DNA of 64,000 bases from Mycobacterium uberis. Lineage in GTDB: Bacteria > Actinomycetota > Actinomycetes > Mycobacteriales > Mycobacteriaceae. Of the stretch, positions 53,145-64,000 are shown piece after piece. The notes under the pieces are model-generated. The model worked only from the letters and a program-made list of their open reading frames with translations. It was not told where the DNA came from and did no database searches. A program made the position numbers and the translations under genes. Position 1 is the stretch's first letter, and each line of letters begins with the position of its first letter. The stretch is from contig NZ_QAYL01000002.1 in assembly GCF_003408705.1 (NCBI RefSeq), positions 1 to 64,000 on the forward strand, written 5' to 3'.

Positions 53145-53720
53145 CACACGAAAATCAGAGGAATCCGTAGCACACACCAGCGCATTTTAGACGCCGTAGC
53201 CGAGTTTTTCTACTTAGAGAGCATTAACACCACCGACGTCGATTGACTTGCAACCGAGTTGGTAATATCTAAATATGCTCTTTACCAATACTTTCCAAGT
53301 AAGTCGGCAGTCGTAGAGGAGTATTTGCGCAGCCTGGAACGACGAAAGGAAAATCCTTCTAGGGCAGATGTCGACGACCGAACGCCACACGAGCTGCTAC
53401 TGACCCTGTTCTACATTCCCGATCCATTTTCCACACCCATACGGAGCTACCCTTTCCGCAACGCAACTGACAAGAAGCAGGAGCCATGTCGGAAGTTAAA
53501 AATTGTTCATGCTAACAAGCGTAACTTCATCAACGGTACTACTAAACTCACCAAGCAAGCGCCACTGACCCACACCTGCTGAGCAAGCAACTCGCTGTAC
53601 TCTACGAAGGTGCGACTACACTGGCCACGTCCTGGACGACGCATCACTGTGGATGCTGACCCACACCGCAGCAGCGACGCTAATCGACCAAGTGCTCACC
53701 TGGTGAAACACCTACTTGCA
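53145..53720 (+). pseudogene. TetR-family regulator relic 1
   Basis: Forward reading HQRILDAVAEFFYLESINTT, then LATELVISKYALYQYFPSKS (helix-turn-helix with conserved YxHFPSK) and AVVEEYLRSLERR, followed by PFRNATDKKQEPCRKLKIVH. One in-frame stop lies in the DNA-binding domain, and the C-terminus is frameshifted. No specific orthologue is assigned. Confidence 0.72.
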
Positions 53721-54378
53721 GAACGAGACAGAGCCAGAGCAGACTAATGCGTTTGATGACGCGTGCAGTAAGTCGTTGTGTCACGTACCAGAACCTCTAC
53801 TCATCTGGATCACACCAGTGGCAGTTCGCACACAGCAAGCCAACGAGGGATGAGATACCCGAGGCAATCCGAACACTTCCCGAGATCAACAAGGAACAAT
53901 CTATCAACATGAACCGTAGTTATGGACGAAACCCGTTGAACAGAAAGTGAAAGAAACAAATCTTTCACTCAATCTACAGCGGACAACGTCCTGGCCACAT
54001 CAACAACAGCAGCTGCACGAGTACCACGGCGACGGCTCTGTCGACTAACCCAAGCGTCGCAGCCAGCTCGGTATCAATCAACTGGGCCAGCACGTTATCG
54101 ACTGGATTCAGTTGCATGGCGAACCCTATCCTCAACATGATGAGCTAAAGCACTTGGAGTATGTCAACCAAGCTGATCACTGCCCGCCAGCAGGGTGCTG
54201 TGGACTGATCTTTGGTTTGCAGAAATCAGGACAACACTTCTGTGCGCATATCTAGTACGGAAACTGTTCGATAGTAGTAAATTTCATGATAAAAGATGGT
54301 GCTGATCTTGCTCTGACTGTTGAAGACAGTGCTCCCACAAGTGCACGCGTTTAAACCACACTCGGCGAAAATCGCGGA
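53721..54378. other. Non-coding decayed tract
   Basis: A 67-codon forward frame at 53747-53950 shows no family. The reverse strand should hold the C-terminal half of the neighbouring P450 relic, but the heme-binding loop cannot be found, so it appears deleted. Confidence 0.5.
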
Positions 54379-54890
54379 TTAGATGTTGGTGATGTCCTGT
54401 AGGTGATTGGTCAACTTGTCCTTGATATTTGGTTCGGTGATGCCGAAAATCAACCGCAAAATGATGTCCAGGGTGAGTACATTCATACAGTCAAGTCTGT
54501 TAATATCGGCATCGGCAAATCGTAGCGCGATGTGCTCACGGGTGACCAAAGCGATCATGTCACGAATGCCCTGCAATGCGACCCGAATGAATGCAGGCTC
54601 GTATCCACGCACGCTCAGCTTCGTCGGTCATCAACACTGAGTGCTCGCCCATCACGAGACCCAGGATTTAGTTTCCTTCACCCACGTGCAGCAACTTCGG
54701 TTCGGCCACGAAGATCTCTTTGATATATTCTAAAGAGGTATAGAACACGAGATTGTCGATATACGGCGGCACCCGTAGTGAGAACGTGTCTCCGTGCCTA
54801 TGGCGCATCGCCGGTAGGAATCGTTCCCGAAAGCACGCTTTGCAAATAGCAAAGCAACGGTGGCCCCGGTGACAACCTCGCAGTCACAGC
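54379..54890 (-). pseudogene. Truncated cytochrome P450 relic
   Basis: The reverse strand reads RHRHGDTFSLRVPPY, FVAEPKLLHVGEGN, LGLVMGEHSVLMTDEAE (C-helix region), then PAFIRVALQGIRDMIALV and CMNVLTLDIILRLIFGI. This follows the N-terminal half of CYP135/138-type mycobacterial P450s. Stops and shifts occur, and the I-helix, ExxR and heme Cys segments are absent. Confidence 0.75.
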
Positions 54891-54909
54891 GCCAAGCCGA
54901 CCAACTCGG

Positions 54910-55308
54910 TTACGTCGAACCCCCCGACCATGCCACATCGTTGTCGACGCAGAGCCAGGGTAGCACACCGATGAACTCCTGGGCTTCCCCGGACATGATC
55001 AGAAAATCTTTGAGGAACAGCAGGATGTGGAGAACGCCGCTCATCCGTGCCAGCACCGCCGAAGTCAGATCACCGACCAATTTAGCGACCTCAGCAGAAA
55101 ACTCGTTACAGCACACTAGATAGAACGGCGCACCCAGAGTGCAAGTGACGTCTTTCCACTCCAGGTTAGTCCGTACTTCCCGGTGGGGGACACCGTACAA
55201 CACGTACGACACGTTGCCATGCAGCTTGCCCAACACATAGGCCAACCAGTCTCACACGCCACCGTCGGCGTTGAACGCTCCGATGAAGCGAACAACCTCA
55301 TTTACCAT
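54910..55308 (-). pseudogene. Unrecognised small protein interrupted by a single in-frame TGA
   Basis: From ATG 55308 the frame reads MVNEVVRFIGAFNADGGV, then TGA at codon 19, then DWLAYVLGKLHGNVSYVLYG and on without interruption to 54910 (133 codons). The rest looks like a compact real protein (VREV-type strand, LGAPFYLVCCNEFSAEVAKL helix, SGVLHILLFLKDFLIMSG). I do not know the family. It precedes the P450 relic and is divergent from a TetR relic across an operator-like palindrome, suggesting a former TetR-controlled operon. Confidence 0.5.
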
Positions 55309-55328
55309 GGCTAACTTTAATTAATATA

Positions 55329-55344
55329 ACTAACAATTGTTAGT
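55329..55344. promoter_or_regulatory. Perfect 16-bp palindrome, likely TetR operator
   Basis: ACTAACAATTGTTAGT lies midway between the divergent start codons of the relics at 55308 (reverse) and 55363 (forward). Position, length and symmetry fit an autoregulatory TetR-family operator. Confidence 0.65.
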
Positions 55345-55362
55345 CATATATAGAATGCGTCC

Positions 55363-55930
55363 ATGCAACCATCACGCACGACCCGCGACAAGCTGCTGGC
55401 TGGCACTCTCGTTTGTGCAGTTACAACAACATCAGCTCACACGACATTACTCACACAGCAGGGGCAACCATTGCGTCAATCAATTACCACCTCGGCGGCA
55501 AAGGATGCTCTGCTTGATGACGTGCTGGGCCGTTGCTTTGCCACCCGGAACCAGCGTGTCCAGGAAACGTTCGATCAGTCTGCAGCGACCAGTCCTTATA
55601 GACAGGTCTGTGTCGTTCTTAAAGCCACTGTCGATTCGTTCGAAGAGATTCACCCAACTATCTACGCATACATCGAGTCCCACGCACCTGCGCTACGTTC
55701 ACCGACACTGCAGGAACGCCTTGCTGCTATATACGCCGACGTCCGGCAACGGACGGTCGAATCTGGCTCGCGCTGCTCTCGTTGACGAAGACATGGAACT
55801 ACCTGAAATCTTGCCAACCACCGTCTCGGTACTGATGACCATCATCGATATCAGTGGATCGCCAACCCGTCAGCCATCCCTCAATCCTCCGCGGTTCTTC
55901 AAGCGCTCACCGACATCGGCGAAGTCGTAG
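55363..55930 (+). pseudogene. TetR-family regulator relic 2
   Basis: ATG 55363 begins MQPSRTTRDKLLAGTLVCAV. The helix-turn-helix segment has been scrambled by frame changes. KDALLDDVLGRCFA, VDSFEEIHPTIYAYIESHAPALRS and LQERLAAIYADVR follow; the C-terminus (AALVDEDMELPEILPTTVSV) is in another frame. It is dead although 140 codons remain open. Confidence 0.8.
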
Positions 55931-56739
55931 CAGGCATCACGTGGCAGTCGCCGTGAACCACACGGCCTTCGGAATGTCTGCCCTGCGCTCGATACGGACG
56001 TCGCTTAGCCTGGCTACGCAAAGCCACACCGTGGTGTCGCCAATGGCTGGCACTCGGTAAATCACAGTGTCTAAACGCGCTGCAAGCGATCGTCATTGGC
56101 TATAGATATCAGTACGAGACTGACCCACAGATCGCAATGCTCTAGCGATTTCAAACAAGCTGGCCCAGAGATCCGTCCAGAAGTAGAAGTTGTGCAAGCC
56201 GAGGACCTTGTCGAGGCTATCGTAGGCAACCAGCAGGGTTATCCCTTCGCTCCTATAGACCGAGATGCCGCCGGATATAATAGATTTCGCGTTATGAACG
56301 CACCTTCGTGTGTTTCTCCCCAGGAATCCCTGGGATCCAGACGACGACATCGTCAGCCACCTAACGCGAACCGGCACCGGATATCACCACTTAAGCTGGG
56401 TCTACTACCCTGCCGACATGTGGGTTACCCACGTCAACGATCTCAAACTTGGAGTTGTCGGAATGGCTGTCGGTGCGCTGTTAGCGATGTTAGTCACCGA
56501 GCAACTCGCCGCCTCTAAGTGGAAGCCACGGCACTCTACGGGCATGCCTGCGCAGCAGGTCGTAACATCGGCTGCCTGGCATATATCACCAACACGACGG
56601 CCCGCCGATGGAGCGGATTTCGAGAAGGAAACCGACAGCGATGTTAACGTTTCACACGTGGTTGCTGCCCCCGTTGCCACCGCGATACTTTACTGTGCTT
56701 AACAATCGTGGGCGGGTATCCCAAAATGCCATTACGCAG
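55931..56739. other. Decayed tract before ssrA
   Basis: Several long overlapping open frames exist (for example 56310-56702 forward), but none resembles a known family and none has a ribosome site. The piece EIRPEVEVVQAEDLVEAIVG near 56190 looks like a real remnant of unknown origin. Confidence 0.45.
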
Positions 56740-57104
56740 TGGAGCTGCCGGGAATCGAACCCGGGTCCTACGGCATTCCTTCAAGGCTTCTCCGTGCGCA
56801 GTTCGCTATGCCTCTGCTCAGATCTCCTGATCCCGCGAACTAGCCAGGATGACGATCCCAGTCGCTGTAGGTGTCCCGATGAGTCCCGCGACCAAACTCA
56901 TCGGTGGATCCCTCTAGCTGATGCCAGACTCCGGGGCGAGGGCGTTCCCGGTCTGACAGACTAGCCGTCGCTTAAGCAGCGAGAGCATAGTCGCGCTGAT
57001 GTGAATCGGCGCTTATATTGTTGCAACGACGCTTATGGTGGTCTCTTGCCTGCACCAGCACGCTTCCCTTGATTCGATGCGCGAAGTCGAAACCTTTCAG
57101 CCCC
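56740..57104 (-). ncRNA. ssrA: Transfer-messenger RNA (tmRNA)
   Basis: The reverse-strand RNA begins GGGGCTGAAAGGTTTCGACT and ends in a tRNA-like T-arm (CCGGGTTCGATTCCCGG) and CAGCTCCA, with acceptor GGGGCTG pairing to CAGCTCC; about 365 nt. The tag-coding segment near 56972-57010 reads ADSHQRDYALAA followed by TAA, the mycobacterial tag. Together with SmpB, encoded 1.1 kb upstream of it on the same strand, it rescues stalled ribosomes. It is intact. Confidence 0.97.
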
Positions 57105-57134
57105 TCGCGTCCCTACCGACTGTCGGTCGGGCTA

Positions 57135-57165
57135 TCTATATTACACTGCTAGCAGCGAACAGCAA
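57135..57165 (-). promoter_or_regulatory. Possible ssrA promoter
   Basis: Reverse-strand TTGCTG (57160-57165) and TATAGA (57135-57140) are separated by 19 bases and would start a transcript roughly 25 bases before the mature tmRNA end. The leader contains a short CCGAC/GTCGG hairpin. The spacer is longer than ideal. Confidence 0.35.
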
Positions 57166-57296
57166 CGGAATTATCTTCCCGACCCCGGAGGGGCCGAGCC
57201 AGGTTGCCGCAATCTAGGCTGCCAGAGACCCTTCTCGCGGGCTTTTCCGCGCTGAAATAGATCGCGACGTCAACCGTCTACTGGGACCAGTCGGGG

Positions 57297-58134
57297 TCAG
57301 GTCGCAAAGTCCAGCCGCTCAACGATCTGGGCAGCGACGTCCCTGTCACCACCGAGCTCGATATCCTGTAAGCACACCGGACACATCAGGTGACTGCCGG
57401 CCAGCCTGGTGAACTGCAACCCGTCCGGCCGGATGATCGCCGTCGGTTGCAACCCACCGAAGTCGTCGACCAGCTGAACGCAGCCATCAAAGCTGACCAA
57501 GATGCGACAAGCCAACGGACACTCGACGCACGCACCACCGAGTTCCTGGGCTAATTTGCCAACGACAAACCCTATGGTGACCGTAATCTCATCGAGATAC
57601 AGTTGCGACACAGGCTCATAAAGCTCGTCGTCGGACTACGGGCGGCGGCAACGCGTCGTGGAATCTTGCCCGTGCACCCAATAGTTGAAGACCCGTTATC
57701 CGCATGAACCGGCCGTAACTATTCATACCTGCCGGCGTCGGGATCGGTGCATTCCACTCGTCATCAGACACGTCCGACAGCGCCGTGCAGCGAGCGTCAG
57801 TCACCACACGGTAACACTTTGCCAACGCTTGTCCCGGATTCGCTGTTGAGCTGGAGCACCTAGCATTCGATTCATCGCTCCGATGTCATTGTGCACATGC
57901 TCAAGCAACTTGACGTCGATATCCAGTTGGAGTGGGGTAATTTCTTGCAGGAATGACTCGGTGCTAATTAGTGTGCGCCACGACGGCCTGCACGTTCCAC
58001 CCGAGCAGCGGCGTCGGCTTGCAGCAACCACCCTGGGGCAGCCCAGCTAGCAACGCGTCGATGGAGTCCCACACAGCGAACAGACCGGCCAACACGTCAG
58101 GCTCGTCAAGTTGGGTGAGGGAACGAACAACCAT
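57297..58134 (-). pseudogene. Maleylpyruvate isomerase/DinB-type mycothiol-dependent protein relic (Rv3099c-like)
   Basis: From ATG 58134 the frame reads MVVRSLTQLDEPDVLAGLF, WDSIDALLAGLP and LLGWNVQAVVAHT, then a stop. Later frames give IDVKLLEHVHNDIGAMN, CYRVVTDARCTALSDVSDDE, and the end DEITVTIGFVVGKLAQELG with LQFTRLAGSHLMCP and AAQIVERLDFAT. The order matches Rv3099c (TIGR03083 family). At least four frame changes are present. It sits right after smpB, as in M. tuberculosis. Confidence 0.83.
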
Positions 58135-58159
58135 AAGTCAGATGTTCGGCCAATCTCGC

Positions 58160-58642
58160 TTAGATCACGCCCTTGGCGCGGCGGCCTAGCTCCCGGGCCA
58201 TTTCGCGCTGCGCGTCGCGGCGTGCCATGTCCTGGCGCTTGTCGTGCAATTTTTTGCCACGCACTAGCGCGAGCTCAACTTTGACTTTACCCTCGGTAAA
58301 GTACAACGACAACGGCACTAGAGCAAGGTTGCCGTCGCGGATTTTGCCAACCAGGGTGTCGATCTGGCGGCGGTGCAGCAATAGTTTGCGGTTTCGGCGA
58401 GGATCGTGATTGGTCCAGCTGCCGTGCTGATACTCCGGAATATGCAGGTTACGCAACCACACTTCACCGTAGTCGACGGTGGCAAACGCATCGGCTAATG
58501 ACGCATGTCCCTCCCGCAGGCTTTTCACCTCGGTGCCCAACAACGCCACTCCCGCCTCATATAGCTCGACGATTGCGTAATCGTGTCGAGCCTTACGATT
58601 GGTGGCCACAATCTGCTTGCTGCCACGCGAGTTACTGGCCAC
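58160..58642 (-). CDS. smpB: SsrA-binding protein SmpB
   Basis: The 160-residue protein starts at GTG 58642, chosen because it gives the M. tuberculosis length; an upstream frame to 58720 overlaps ftsX. The OB-fold core has IVATNRKARHDYAIVE, GTEVKSLREGHASL and WLRNLHIPEY; the basic C-terminal tail MARRDAQREMARELGRRAKG inserts into the mRNA channel. It delivers tmRNA to stalled ribosomes. The start is two bases from the ftsX stop, so it is translationally coupled to ftsX. Confidence 0.95.
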   Translation of the reverse strand: MASNSRGSKQIVATNRKARHDYAIVELYEAGVALLGTEVKSLREGHASLADAFATVDYGEVWLRNLHIPEYQHGSWTNHDPRRNRKLLLHRRQIDTLVGKIRDGNLALVPLSLYFTEGKVKVELALVRGKKLHDKRQDMARRDAQREMARELGRRAKGVI

Positions 58643-58644
58643 GC

Positions 58645-59538
58645 TTACCGCCGCACATAGATACGCAACGTTGCATAACCGGTCAACGCAGCTAACACCA
58701 CGCCAAGCAGCAACAGCCACGGAGAGATGTATAGGACGTCGGCATAGTCGACACGGGCGATCAGATTAGCTTGATAGAATTGGCTTAACGCATTGTTCAA
58801 AAGCATTGTTCGCACCACAAGCAGGCCGACGATCGCGATGACGGCGCCTACAGTCGCCGCTGCCATCGCCTCCAGTAAGAAGGGGAGCTGAGTGTACCAG
58901 CGGCTGGCACCGACCAGTCGCATGATGCCGACCTCGGTGCGCCGCGTATAAGCCGCAACCTGGACCATGTTAGCAATCAACAGGATCGCCCCAATGGCCT
59001 GCACTAGTGCGATAGCGAACGCGACGTCGCTCAAACCGTCTAACACGGCGAACAGCCGATCGATCAGTTCCTTTTGATTGAGCACGGAAAGCACCCCAGA
59101 CTGGCTCTGTATCGCGGAGTCAAATTCCTTGTGCTGCTCAGGGTTAGCCAGCTTGACGACGAACGACGCGGGAAAGGAATCCTTACCCGCAACATCTTTA
59201 TACTGCGGAAATTTCCGAATGGCGTCGTCGTAGGCATCCTGCCGATTAAGGAAACGCACGGATTTAACATCATCTCGAGCTTCGATCTTTCCCCGCAACG
59301 CCTTGCACGGGTTGGTGTTGCAGGTCGAATCGTTCGCCGACACATCGTCGGTGAGGAAAACCTGTGTCTCGACTCGATCAAGGTAGATGCTTCGGGAGTT
59401 GTCGGCCAACCGGACCACCAGTAGCCCGCCACCAAACAGGCCGATTGAGATCGTGGTCGTCAGGATCATGGCGATCGTCATGGTGACGTTGCGACGAAGG
59501 CCAGTCACGACCTCGTTGAACAGAAAGCCAAAGCGCAC
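58645..59538 (-). CDS. ftsX: Cell division membrane protein FtsX
   Basis: The 297-residue protein has four membrane helices: one after [20 protein letters not shown], then three C-terminal ones ([56 protein letters not shown]). The large extracellular loop (about 45-170) contains the actinobacterial Cys pair in [11 protein letters not shown], and in M. tuberculosis this domain activates RipC-type hydrolases. The start immediately follows the ftsE stop. Confidence 0.95.
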   Translation of the reverse strand: MRFGFLFNEVVTGLRRNVTMTIAMILTTTISIGLFGGGLLVVRLADNSRSIYLDRVETQVFLTDDVSANDSTCNTNPCKALRGKIEARDDVKSVRFLNRQDAYDDAIRKFPQYKDVAGKDSFPASFVVKLANPEQHKEFDSAIQSQSGVLSVLNQKELIDRLFAVLDGLSDVAFAIALVQAIGAILLIANMVQVAAYTRRTEVGIMRLVGASRWYTQLPFLLEAMAAATVGAVIAIVGLLVVRTMLLNNALSQFYQANLIARVDYADVLYISPWLLLLGVVLAALTGYATLRIYVRR

Positions 59539-60228
<690 letters not shown>

Positions 60229-60240
60229 CACGGCTCGCAA

Positions 60241-60453
60241 GTGTAGCGATGAATTTCGCTGGAACGCGATGGTCAGCGAACGGGCATCGACGAAGTGGGG
60301 GCTAGGCGAGTCCCGCCTAGGGTGGCTGCATGGGTGAAGTGGTAGCGACGGTCGACATGACCGTCACCGTGGATGATAGCTAGTCCACTCTGCTACACCC
60401 ACGTGCAGTCCAGGTCGGACGCGACGCCTGGTGACACCACCTGGTTAGTCGGC
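60241..60453. other. Spacer upstream of ftsE
   Basis: No gene is recognised. It contains the probable ftsE promoter region, but no clear motif can be assigned. Confidence 0.5.
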
Positions 60454-60640
60454 TCACCACCAGAAGTTTCCGGTGTGTGATAGCCACCACACTGTCAGGA
60501 ACACCGCGATTAACGCCAGCGTTGAGGCACGGATCCGGCCACTGAACATGTGGCGAGGCCAGCGTCGTTGGCCGTCTTCGCCGCCCTTACCTAGGATGTT
60601 GAGCACGAACTTCACCGCCGCTACACCACGGCCTGCGGTC
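60454..60640 (-). pseudogene. C-terminal remnant of an Rv3103c-like membrane protein
   Basis: The reverse strand reads RRWPRHMFSGRIRASTLALI followed by AVFLTVWWLSHTGNFWW and a stop. This looks like the single transmembrane tail of the Pro-rich Rv3103c protein, which lies between ftsE and the MscS-type gene in M. tuberculosis. The N-terminus is not in the same frame. Confidence 0.55.
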
Positions 60641-61570
60641 GCACTAGGCCGCTGTGGCCGCAGGTACAGCGAGATCTTCGATAGCGCCGACCGCTGTGTC
60701 GGCTGGCGATCACGATACCGGCGCGGGCGAGTGGCCCGAAGCACGACCACACACAACTGGCGGACAGCCTCAAACTGCTTGCCGAGTAATGTGCGAACCA
60801 CCACACGCTGTAGTGGTGTCCACTGCAATATTTTCCACCCCCATCACCGTGGTAGCGTTTAATAGCAACTCCGCCAGCATCGAGTCATCATGGGCTTGCT
60901 CACACTCCTGTGTGTAAAACCACGTTGACCCAATCAAAATTGGCACTGGTCGCCACCGGGATGTCCACCACCGCCCGCGCCCAGTCCCTTGGACAGGCTG
61001 ACCGATTCTACAATCTGAGCATTGGGAACAGTGAAGACCGCACCATCGGAAGAGTGCGGCATGTTTAGCCGCAATGTTACATTTTCGACAGCACCGCAGG
61101 CCTCGCTGACGGCTCCGCTGGCCATCAATGCTACCAGATCTCGAAGCCGTACTGCTTCTCAACTATGGGGAAGCAGCCGGCAAGCAGATCCTTGACCAGC
61201 TGCTGAGCACCAAAGCCCAGCACCGCACCCAACACCACCGCCGGTGCGACCAGCCCACCCATCGAAAAGCGCAGCACGTCACTGATCTGAAGGATGATCC
61301 AGATTGCAATGATACCAATCAACACCTCCTGGAGCATCGATGCAACGACCTGGCAGTGTTTGGTTGCTTCCGAGCGCACCAAGACGTCACTTAAGACGAA
61401 GTCGACGTCGAACTGGCGGGTCACTTGTTGCGCTACTCAGGTGACAAAGCTAACCACCAGCACCGCTGTGATCAAGCAGCACGACGATCCTCAGGCCTCT
61501 GCCGATGGTCCAAGCACAGCTCTCGCCGCGCCAGAAGTCATGCCAATGCTGCGTTAACAAAGCAGCAAGA
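60640..61570 (-). pseudogene. MscS-type mechanosensitive channel relic (Rv3104c-like)
   Basis: Reverse-strand pieces MARLAALLTQHWHDFWRG, IIAIWIILQISDVLRFSMG, VVLGAVLGFGAQQLVKDLLAG (the pore-lining helix of MscS proteins) and FPIVEKQYGFEIW are followed in another frame by AVSEACGAVENVTLRLNM and VFTVPNAQIVESVSLSKG. Cytoplasmic remnants continue to about 60640. At least three frameshifts are present. It lies immediately downstream of prfB, as in M. tuberculosis. Confidence 0.82.
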
Positions 61571-61579
61571 CGTGCCATG

Positions 61580-62731
61580 CTAGCTGTCATCGCGTCTGTT
61601 GCGCCAACGGATCCCGGCGTCCAGGAACCCGTCGATGTCTCCGTCAAGTACGACCGTTGGGTTGCCTACTTCATACTCGTTTCGCAAGTCTTTGACCATC
61701 TGGTAGGGGTGCAGTACATAGGAACGCATCTGATTGCCCCACGAGCTACCGCCCTCACCCTTTAATGCGTCTAGCTCAGCGCGTTCTTCTAAACGTTTGC
61801 GCTCTAACAATTTTGCTTGCAACACGCGCATGGCCGATACCTTGTTCTGCAACTGCGACTTCTCGTTCTGGCATGTGACGACGATACCCGTCGGGATGTG
61901 GGTGAGCCGGACGGCGGAGTCGGTGGTGTTGACCGACTGGCCACCAGGTCCGCTGGATCGGTAGACATCGACGCGCACATCGCCTTCGGGGATGTCGATG
62001 TGATCGGTAGTCTCCACCACCGGCAACACTTCAACTTCGGCAAACGAAGTCTGCCGCCGGCTCTGGTTATCAAACGGGCTGATCCGGACTAACCGGTGGG
62101 TGCCCTGCTCGCTTGCCAACGTGCCATAGGCGAACGGCGTGTGCACGACAAACGTGGCACTCTTGATGCCGGCTTCTTCGGCATAGGAGGTGTCGAACAC
62201 TTCGACGCCGTATTTGTGCTGCTCTGCCCATCGAATATACATCCGCATCAGCATTTCGGCCCAGTCTGCGGCATCCACCCCGCCTGCACCGGAACGGATA
62301 GTGATCAGCGCTTCACGTTCGTCGTACTCGCCCGACAACAGTGTGCGCACCTCGGCGGCCTCGATATCGGCACGCAACGCTTTGAGTTCGGCATCAGCCT
62401 CGGCGAAAGCCTCCACTCCGCTGGCGAAACCCGCAGCCTTTTCTTCAGCCGCTAGCTCGTAGAGCACCGGCAGGTCATCTAGGCGCCGCCGTAGCTGCCC
62501 GATCCGGCGTAGCTCGCCCTGAGCGTGGGATAGCTCGCTGGTAACGCGTTGCGCGCGAGCCTGATCATCCCACAGTTTCGGGTAGCATGCCTCATGCTCA
62601 AGCTTCTCGATACGGGTGCGTAAACCCTCCACATCGAGCACCCGCTCCACCGTGGTCAAGGTGGAGTCAAGGGCAGCTATGTCGGCTTGGCGGTCAGATT
62701 CCACAATCACCCACGTTACCGGCGCCCCCAA
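61580..62731 (-). CDS. prfB: Peptide chain release factor 2
   Basis: The protein has up to 383 residues and terminates translation at UGA and UAA. The stop-codon recognition tripeptide lies in [11 protein letters not shown], the catalytic loop is [14 protein letters not shown], and TYAEEAG-type and HKYGVEVFD segments are as in RF2. There is no programmed frameshift, unlike E. coli. The start is uncertain: TTG 62731, or GTG codons near 62719 to 62704; alignment with the M. tuberculosis N-terminus (..[11 protein letters not shown]) favours a start around GTG 62710. Confidence 0.94.
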   Translation of the reverse strand: MGAPVTWVIVESDRQADIAALDSTLTTVERVLDVEGLRTRIEKLEHEACYPKLWDDQARAQRVTSELSHAQGELRRIGQLRRRLDDLPVLYELAAEEKAAGFASGVEAFAEADAELKALRADIEAAEVRTLLSGEYDEREALITIRSGAGGVDAADWAEMLMRMYIRWAEQHKYGVEVFDTSYAEEAGIKSATFVVHTPFAYGTLASEQGTHRLVRISPFDNQSRRQTSFAEVEVLPVVETTDHIDIPEGDVRVDVYRSSGPGGQSVNTTDSAVRLTHIPTGIVVTCQNEKSQLQNKVSAMRVLQAKLLERKRLEERAELDALKGEGGSSWGNQMRSYVLHPYQMVKDLRNEYEVGNPTVVLDGDIDGFLDAGIRWRNRRDDS

Positions 62732-62884
62732 GTAGCAACCAGCAGTGCCCTGGGGAGCTCCCGGTAACAGCCATTAGCATCAAAATGCTCGTCATGTGAA
62801 CGCCACCACAGTGACGTGACCGCTCATTACATCCCACCGCGTCCAGTGTCACAGGGGCCGGGCACGAACAGTAAGGTTCAACTA

Positions 62885-64000
62885 TTGCGTCCACACCACC
62901 GGTATCACATCGCCATCGTTGGCTCGGGGCCGTCGGGATTCTTCGCCGCGGCATCGGTGTTGAAGGCCGCCGACTCCTCTGACGAGATCGACGTTGCCGT
63001 CGACATGCTGGAGATGTTGCCGACACCGTGGGGACTGGTCCGCTCTGGTGTCGCACCCGATCACCCCAAGATCAAGTCGATCAGCAAGCAGTTCGAAAAG
63101 ACCTCTGAGGACCCACGGTTCCGCTTTTTCGGCAACATAATTGTCGGCGAACACATCGAGCCTGCCGAACTCACCGAACGCTACGACGCCGTAATCTATG
63201 CCGTTGGGGCGCAGTCCGACCGCGCTTTGAACATTCCCGGTGAAGACCTGTCGGGCAGTGTCTCTGCCGTTAATTTCGTGGGCTGGTATAATGCTCACCC
63301 CAATTTCCACGAGATGTCACCCGACCTGTCGGGTCGTCGCGCGGTGGTTATTGGCAATGGCAACGTCGCACTCGACATCGCGCGCATCCTGATCACCAAT
63401 CCCGACGTGCTTGCACTCACCGATATCGCCGACCACGCACTACAATCACTGCGCCCGCGCGGGATCGAGGAAGTGATCATCGCTGGCCGCCGCGGACCGC
63501 TGCAGACAGCATTCACCACATTGGAACTGCGTGAGCTAGCAAACCTCGAAGGAGTCGATGTGATCGTCGATCCAGCTCAGCTGGAGGACATCAGTGACGA
63601 GGACGCAGCCGCAGTAGGCAAGACGACCAAGCAAAACATTAAGGTGTTGCGTGACTACGCTGCGCGGACGCCCAGACCCGGCCATCGTCGGATTGTGTTC
63701 CGATTCCTGACTTCCCCGATTGAAATCAAAGGCGAGGGCAAGGTTGAGCAAATTGTATTCGGCCAAAACGAACTGGTCACTGACGACAGCGGGCGGGTGG
63801 CAGCCAAAGACACCAGTACCCGCGAGGAACTGCCAGTTCAGTTGATCGTGCGATCGATCGGTTATCGCGGTGTACCAATGCCGGGGTTACCTTTCGACGA
63901 CAGCAGCGGTACTATACCCAACACCAACGGCCGAGTGGACGGCAGCCAAAACGAGTACGTCGTCGGGTGGGTTAAGCGCGGGCCGACCGGAGTGATCGGC
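62885..64000 (+). CDS. fprA: Ferredoxin/NADP reductase FprA (3' end outside window)
   Basis: The forward frame from TTG 62885 (RPHHRYHIAIVGSGPSGFFA) stays open to the window edge, 372 codons of about 456. The FAD Rossmann motif is VGSGPSGFFAA, then MLEMLPTPWGLVRSGVAPDHP, the NADP-binding motif VIGNGNVALDIARIL, RRGPLQTAFTTLELREL, and GWVKRGPTGVIG at the edge. FprA is an adrenodoxin-reductase-type enzyme that reduces ferredoxins for P450s and other acceptors. It is divergent from prfB. It could supply electrons to the intact P450 at 13217-14587 (inference). Confidence 0.93.
   Translation, partial: MRPHHRYHIAIVGSGPSGFFAAASVLKAADSSDEIDVAVDMLEMLPTPWGLVRSGVAPDHPKIKSISKQFEKTSEDPRFRFFGNIIVGEHIEPAELTERYDAVIYAVGAQSDRALNIPGEDLSGSVSAVNFVGWYNAHPNFHEMSPDLSGRRAVVIGNGNVALDIARILITNPDVLALTDIADHALQSLRPRGIEEVIIAGRRGPLQTAFTTLELRELANLEGVDVIVDPAQLEDISDEDAAAVGKTTKQNIKVLRDYAARTPRPGHRRIVFRFLTSPIEIKGEGKVEQIVFGQNELVTDDSGRVAAKDTSTREELPVQLIVRSIGYRGVPMPGLPFDDSSGTIPNTNGRVDGSQNEYVVGWVKRGPTGVIG

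Noticed and set aside
56310..56702. 130-codon forward frame before ssrA
   Set aside because: Overlaps other equally long frames and shows no family signal.
57181..57260. Hairpin-like GC-rich stretch upstream of ssrA as a terminator
   Set aside because: Arms are imperfect, and for the reverse-strand ssrA it lies upstream, so a role is unclear.

Overview
This window is a stretch of a mycobacterial chromosome in advanced reductive decay. Intact, higher-GC genes sit as islands between long AT-richer tracts full of stop codons and frameshifts. In those tracts, reading across frames still recovers relics of recognisable mycobacterial genes. The mycobacterial markers include tmRNA with the tag ADSHQRDYALAA, FecB, Mmr, FprA, an Rv1355c-type protein and PE/PPE relics. 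This style of decay points to the M. leprae / M. lepromatosis / M. uberis group. I cannot fix the species from the sequence. From memory, the serB2-ctaD block and the ftsE-prfB block lie far apart in M. leprae TN, so a relative with a different gene order is possible. All Rv-number comparisons below are from memory.

Layout. 1-10600: a well-kept block in the order of M. tuberculosis Rv3036c-Rv3045 (secreted DUF3298 protein, dead Rv3037c, methyltransferase, echA17, NUDIX hydrolase, ABC ATPase, serB2, ctaD, fecB, adhC). 10600-35700: an accessory-like zone. It holds a lone intact cytochrome P450, two copies of a ThiF/nitroreductase fusion (moeY; one intact, one dead), three copies of a GAF-GGDEF-EAL protein (one intact, two dead), an IS701-type transposase relic, an intact GNAT-like protein, an EAL-only protein and a 1130-residue LuxR-family regulator. 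36190-37545: a dead PE/PPE pair. 37621-39580: intact sdaA and mmr.

39600-58140 is mostly a graveyard: the TetR regulator of mmr, a phthalate-dioxygenase-reductase-like protein, an EphD-like hydrolase, a PF10118 protein, a thioester reductase, two crcB fluoride channels, DUF190, DUF488 and DsbA-like proteins, an HpcH/HpaI protein, two more TetR regulators, a second P450 and an Rv3099c-like protein. Only tRNA-Ala(GGC), pgmA and ssrA survive there. 58160-64000: the smpB-ftsX-ftsE block, a dead MscS-type channel, prfB and the start of fprA.

Surviving functions are serine and central metabolism (serB2, sdaA, pgmA), respiration (ctaD), iron or heme binding (fecB), division (ftsEX), translation and ribosome rescue (prfB, ssrA, smpB) and redox enzymes (adhC, fprA, P450). 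A putative signalling or natural-product module (moeY, GNAT-like protein, c-di-GMP enzymes, LuxR regulator) also survives. That module, its duplication with reciprocal decay, and two perfect palindromes inside living genes are the most interesting signals.
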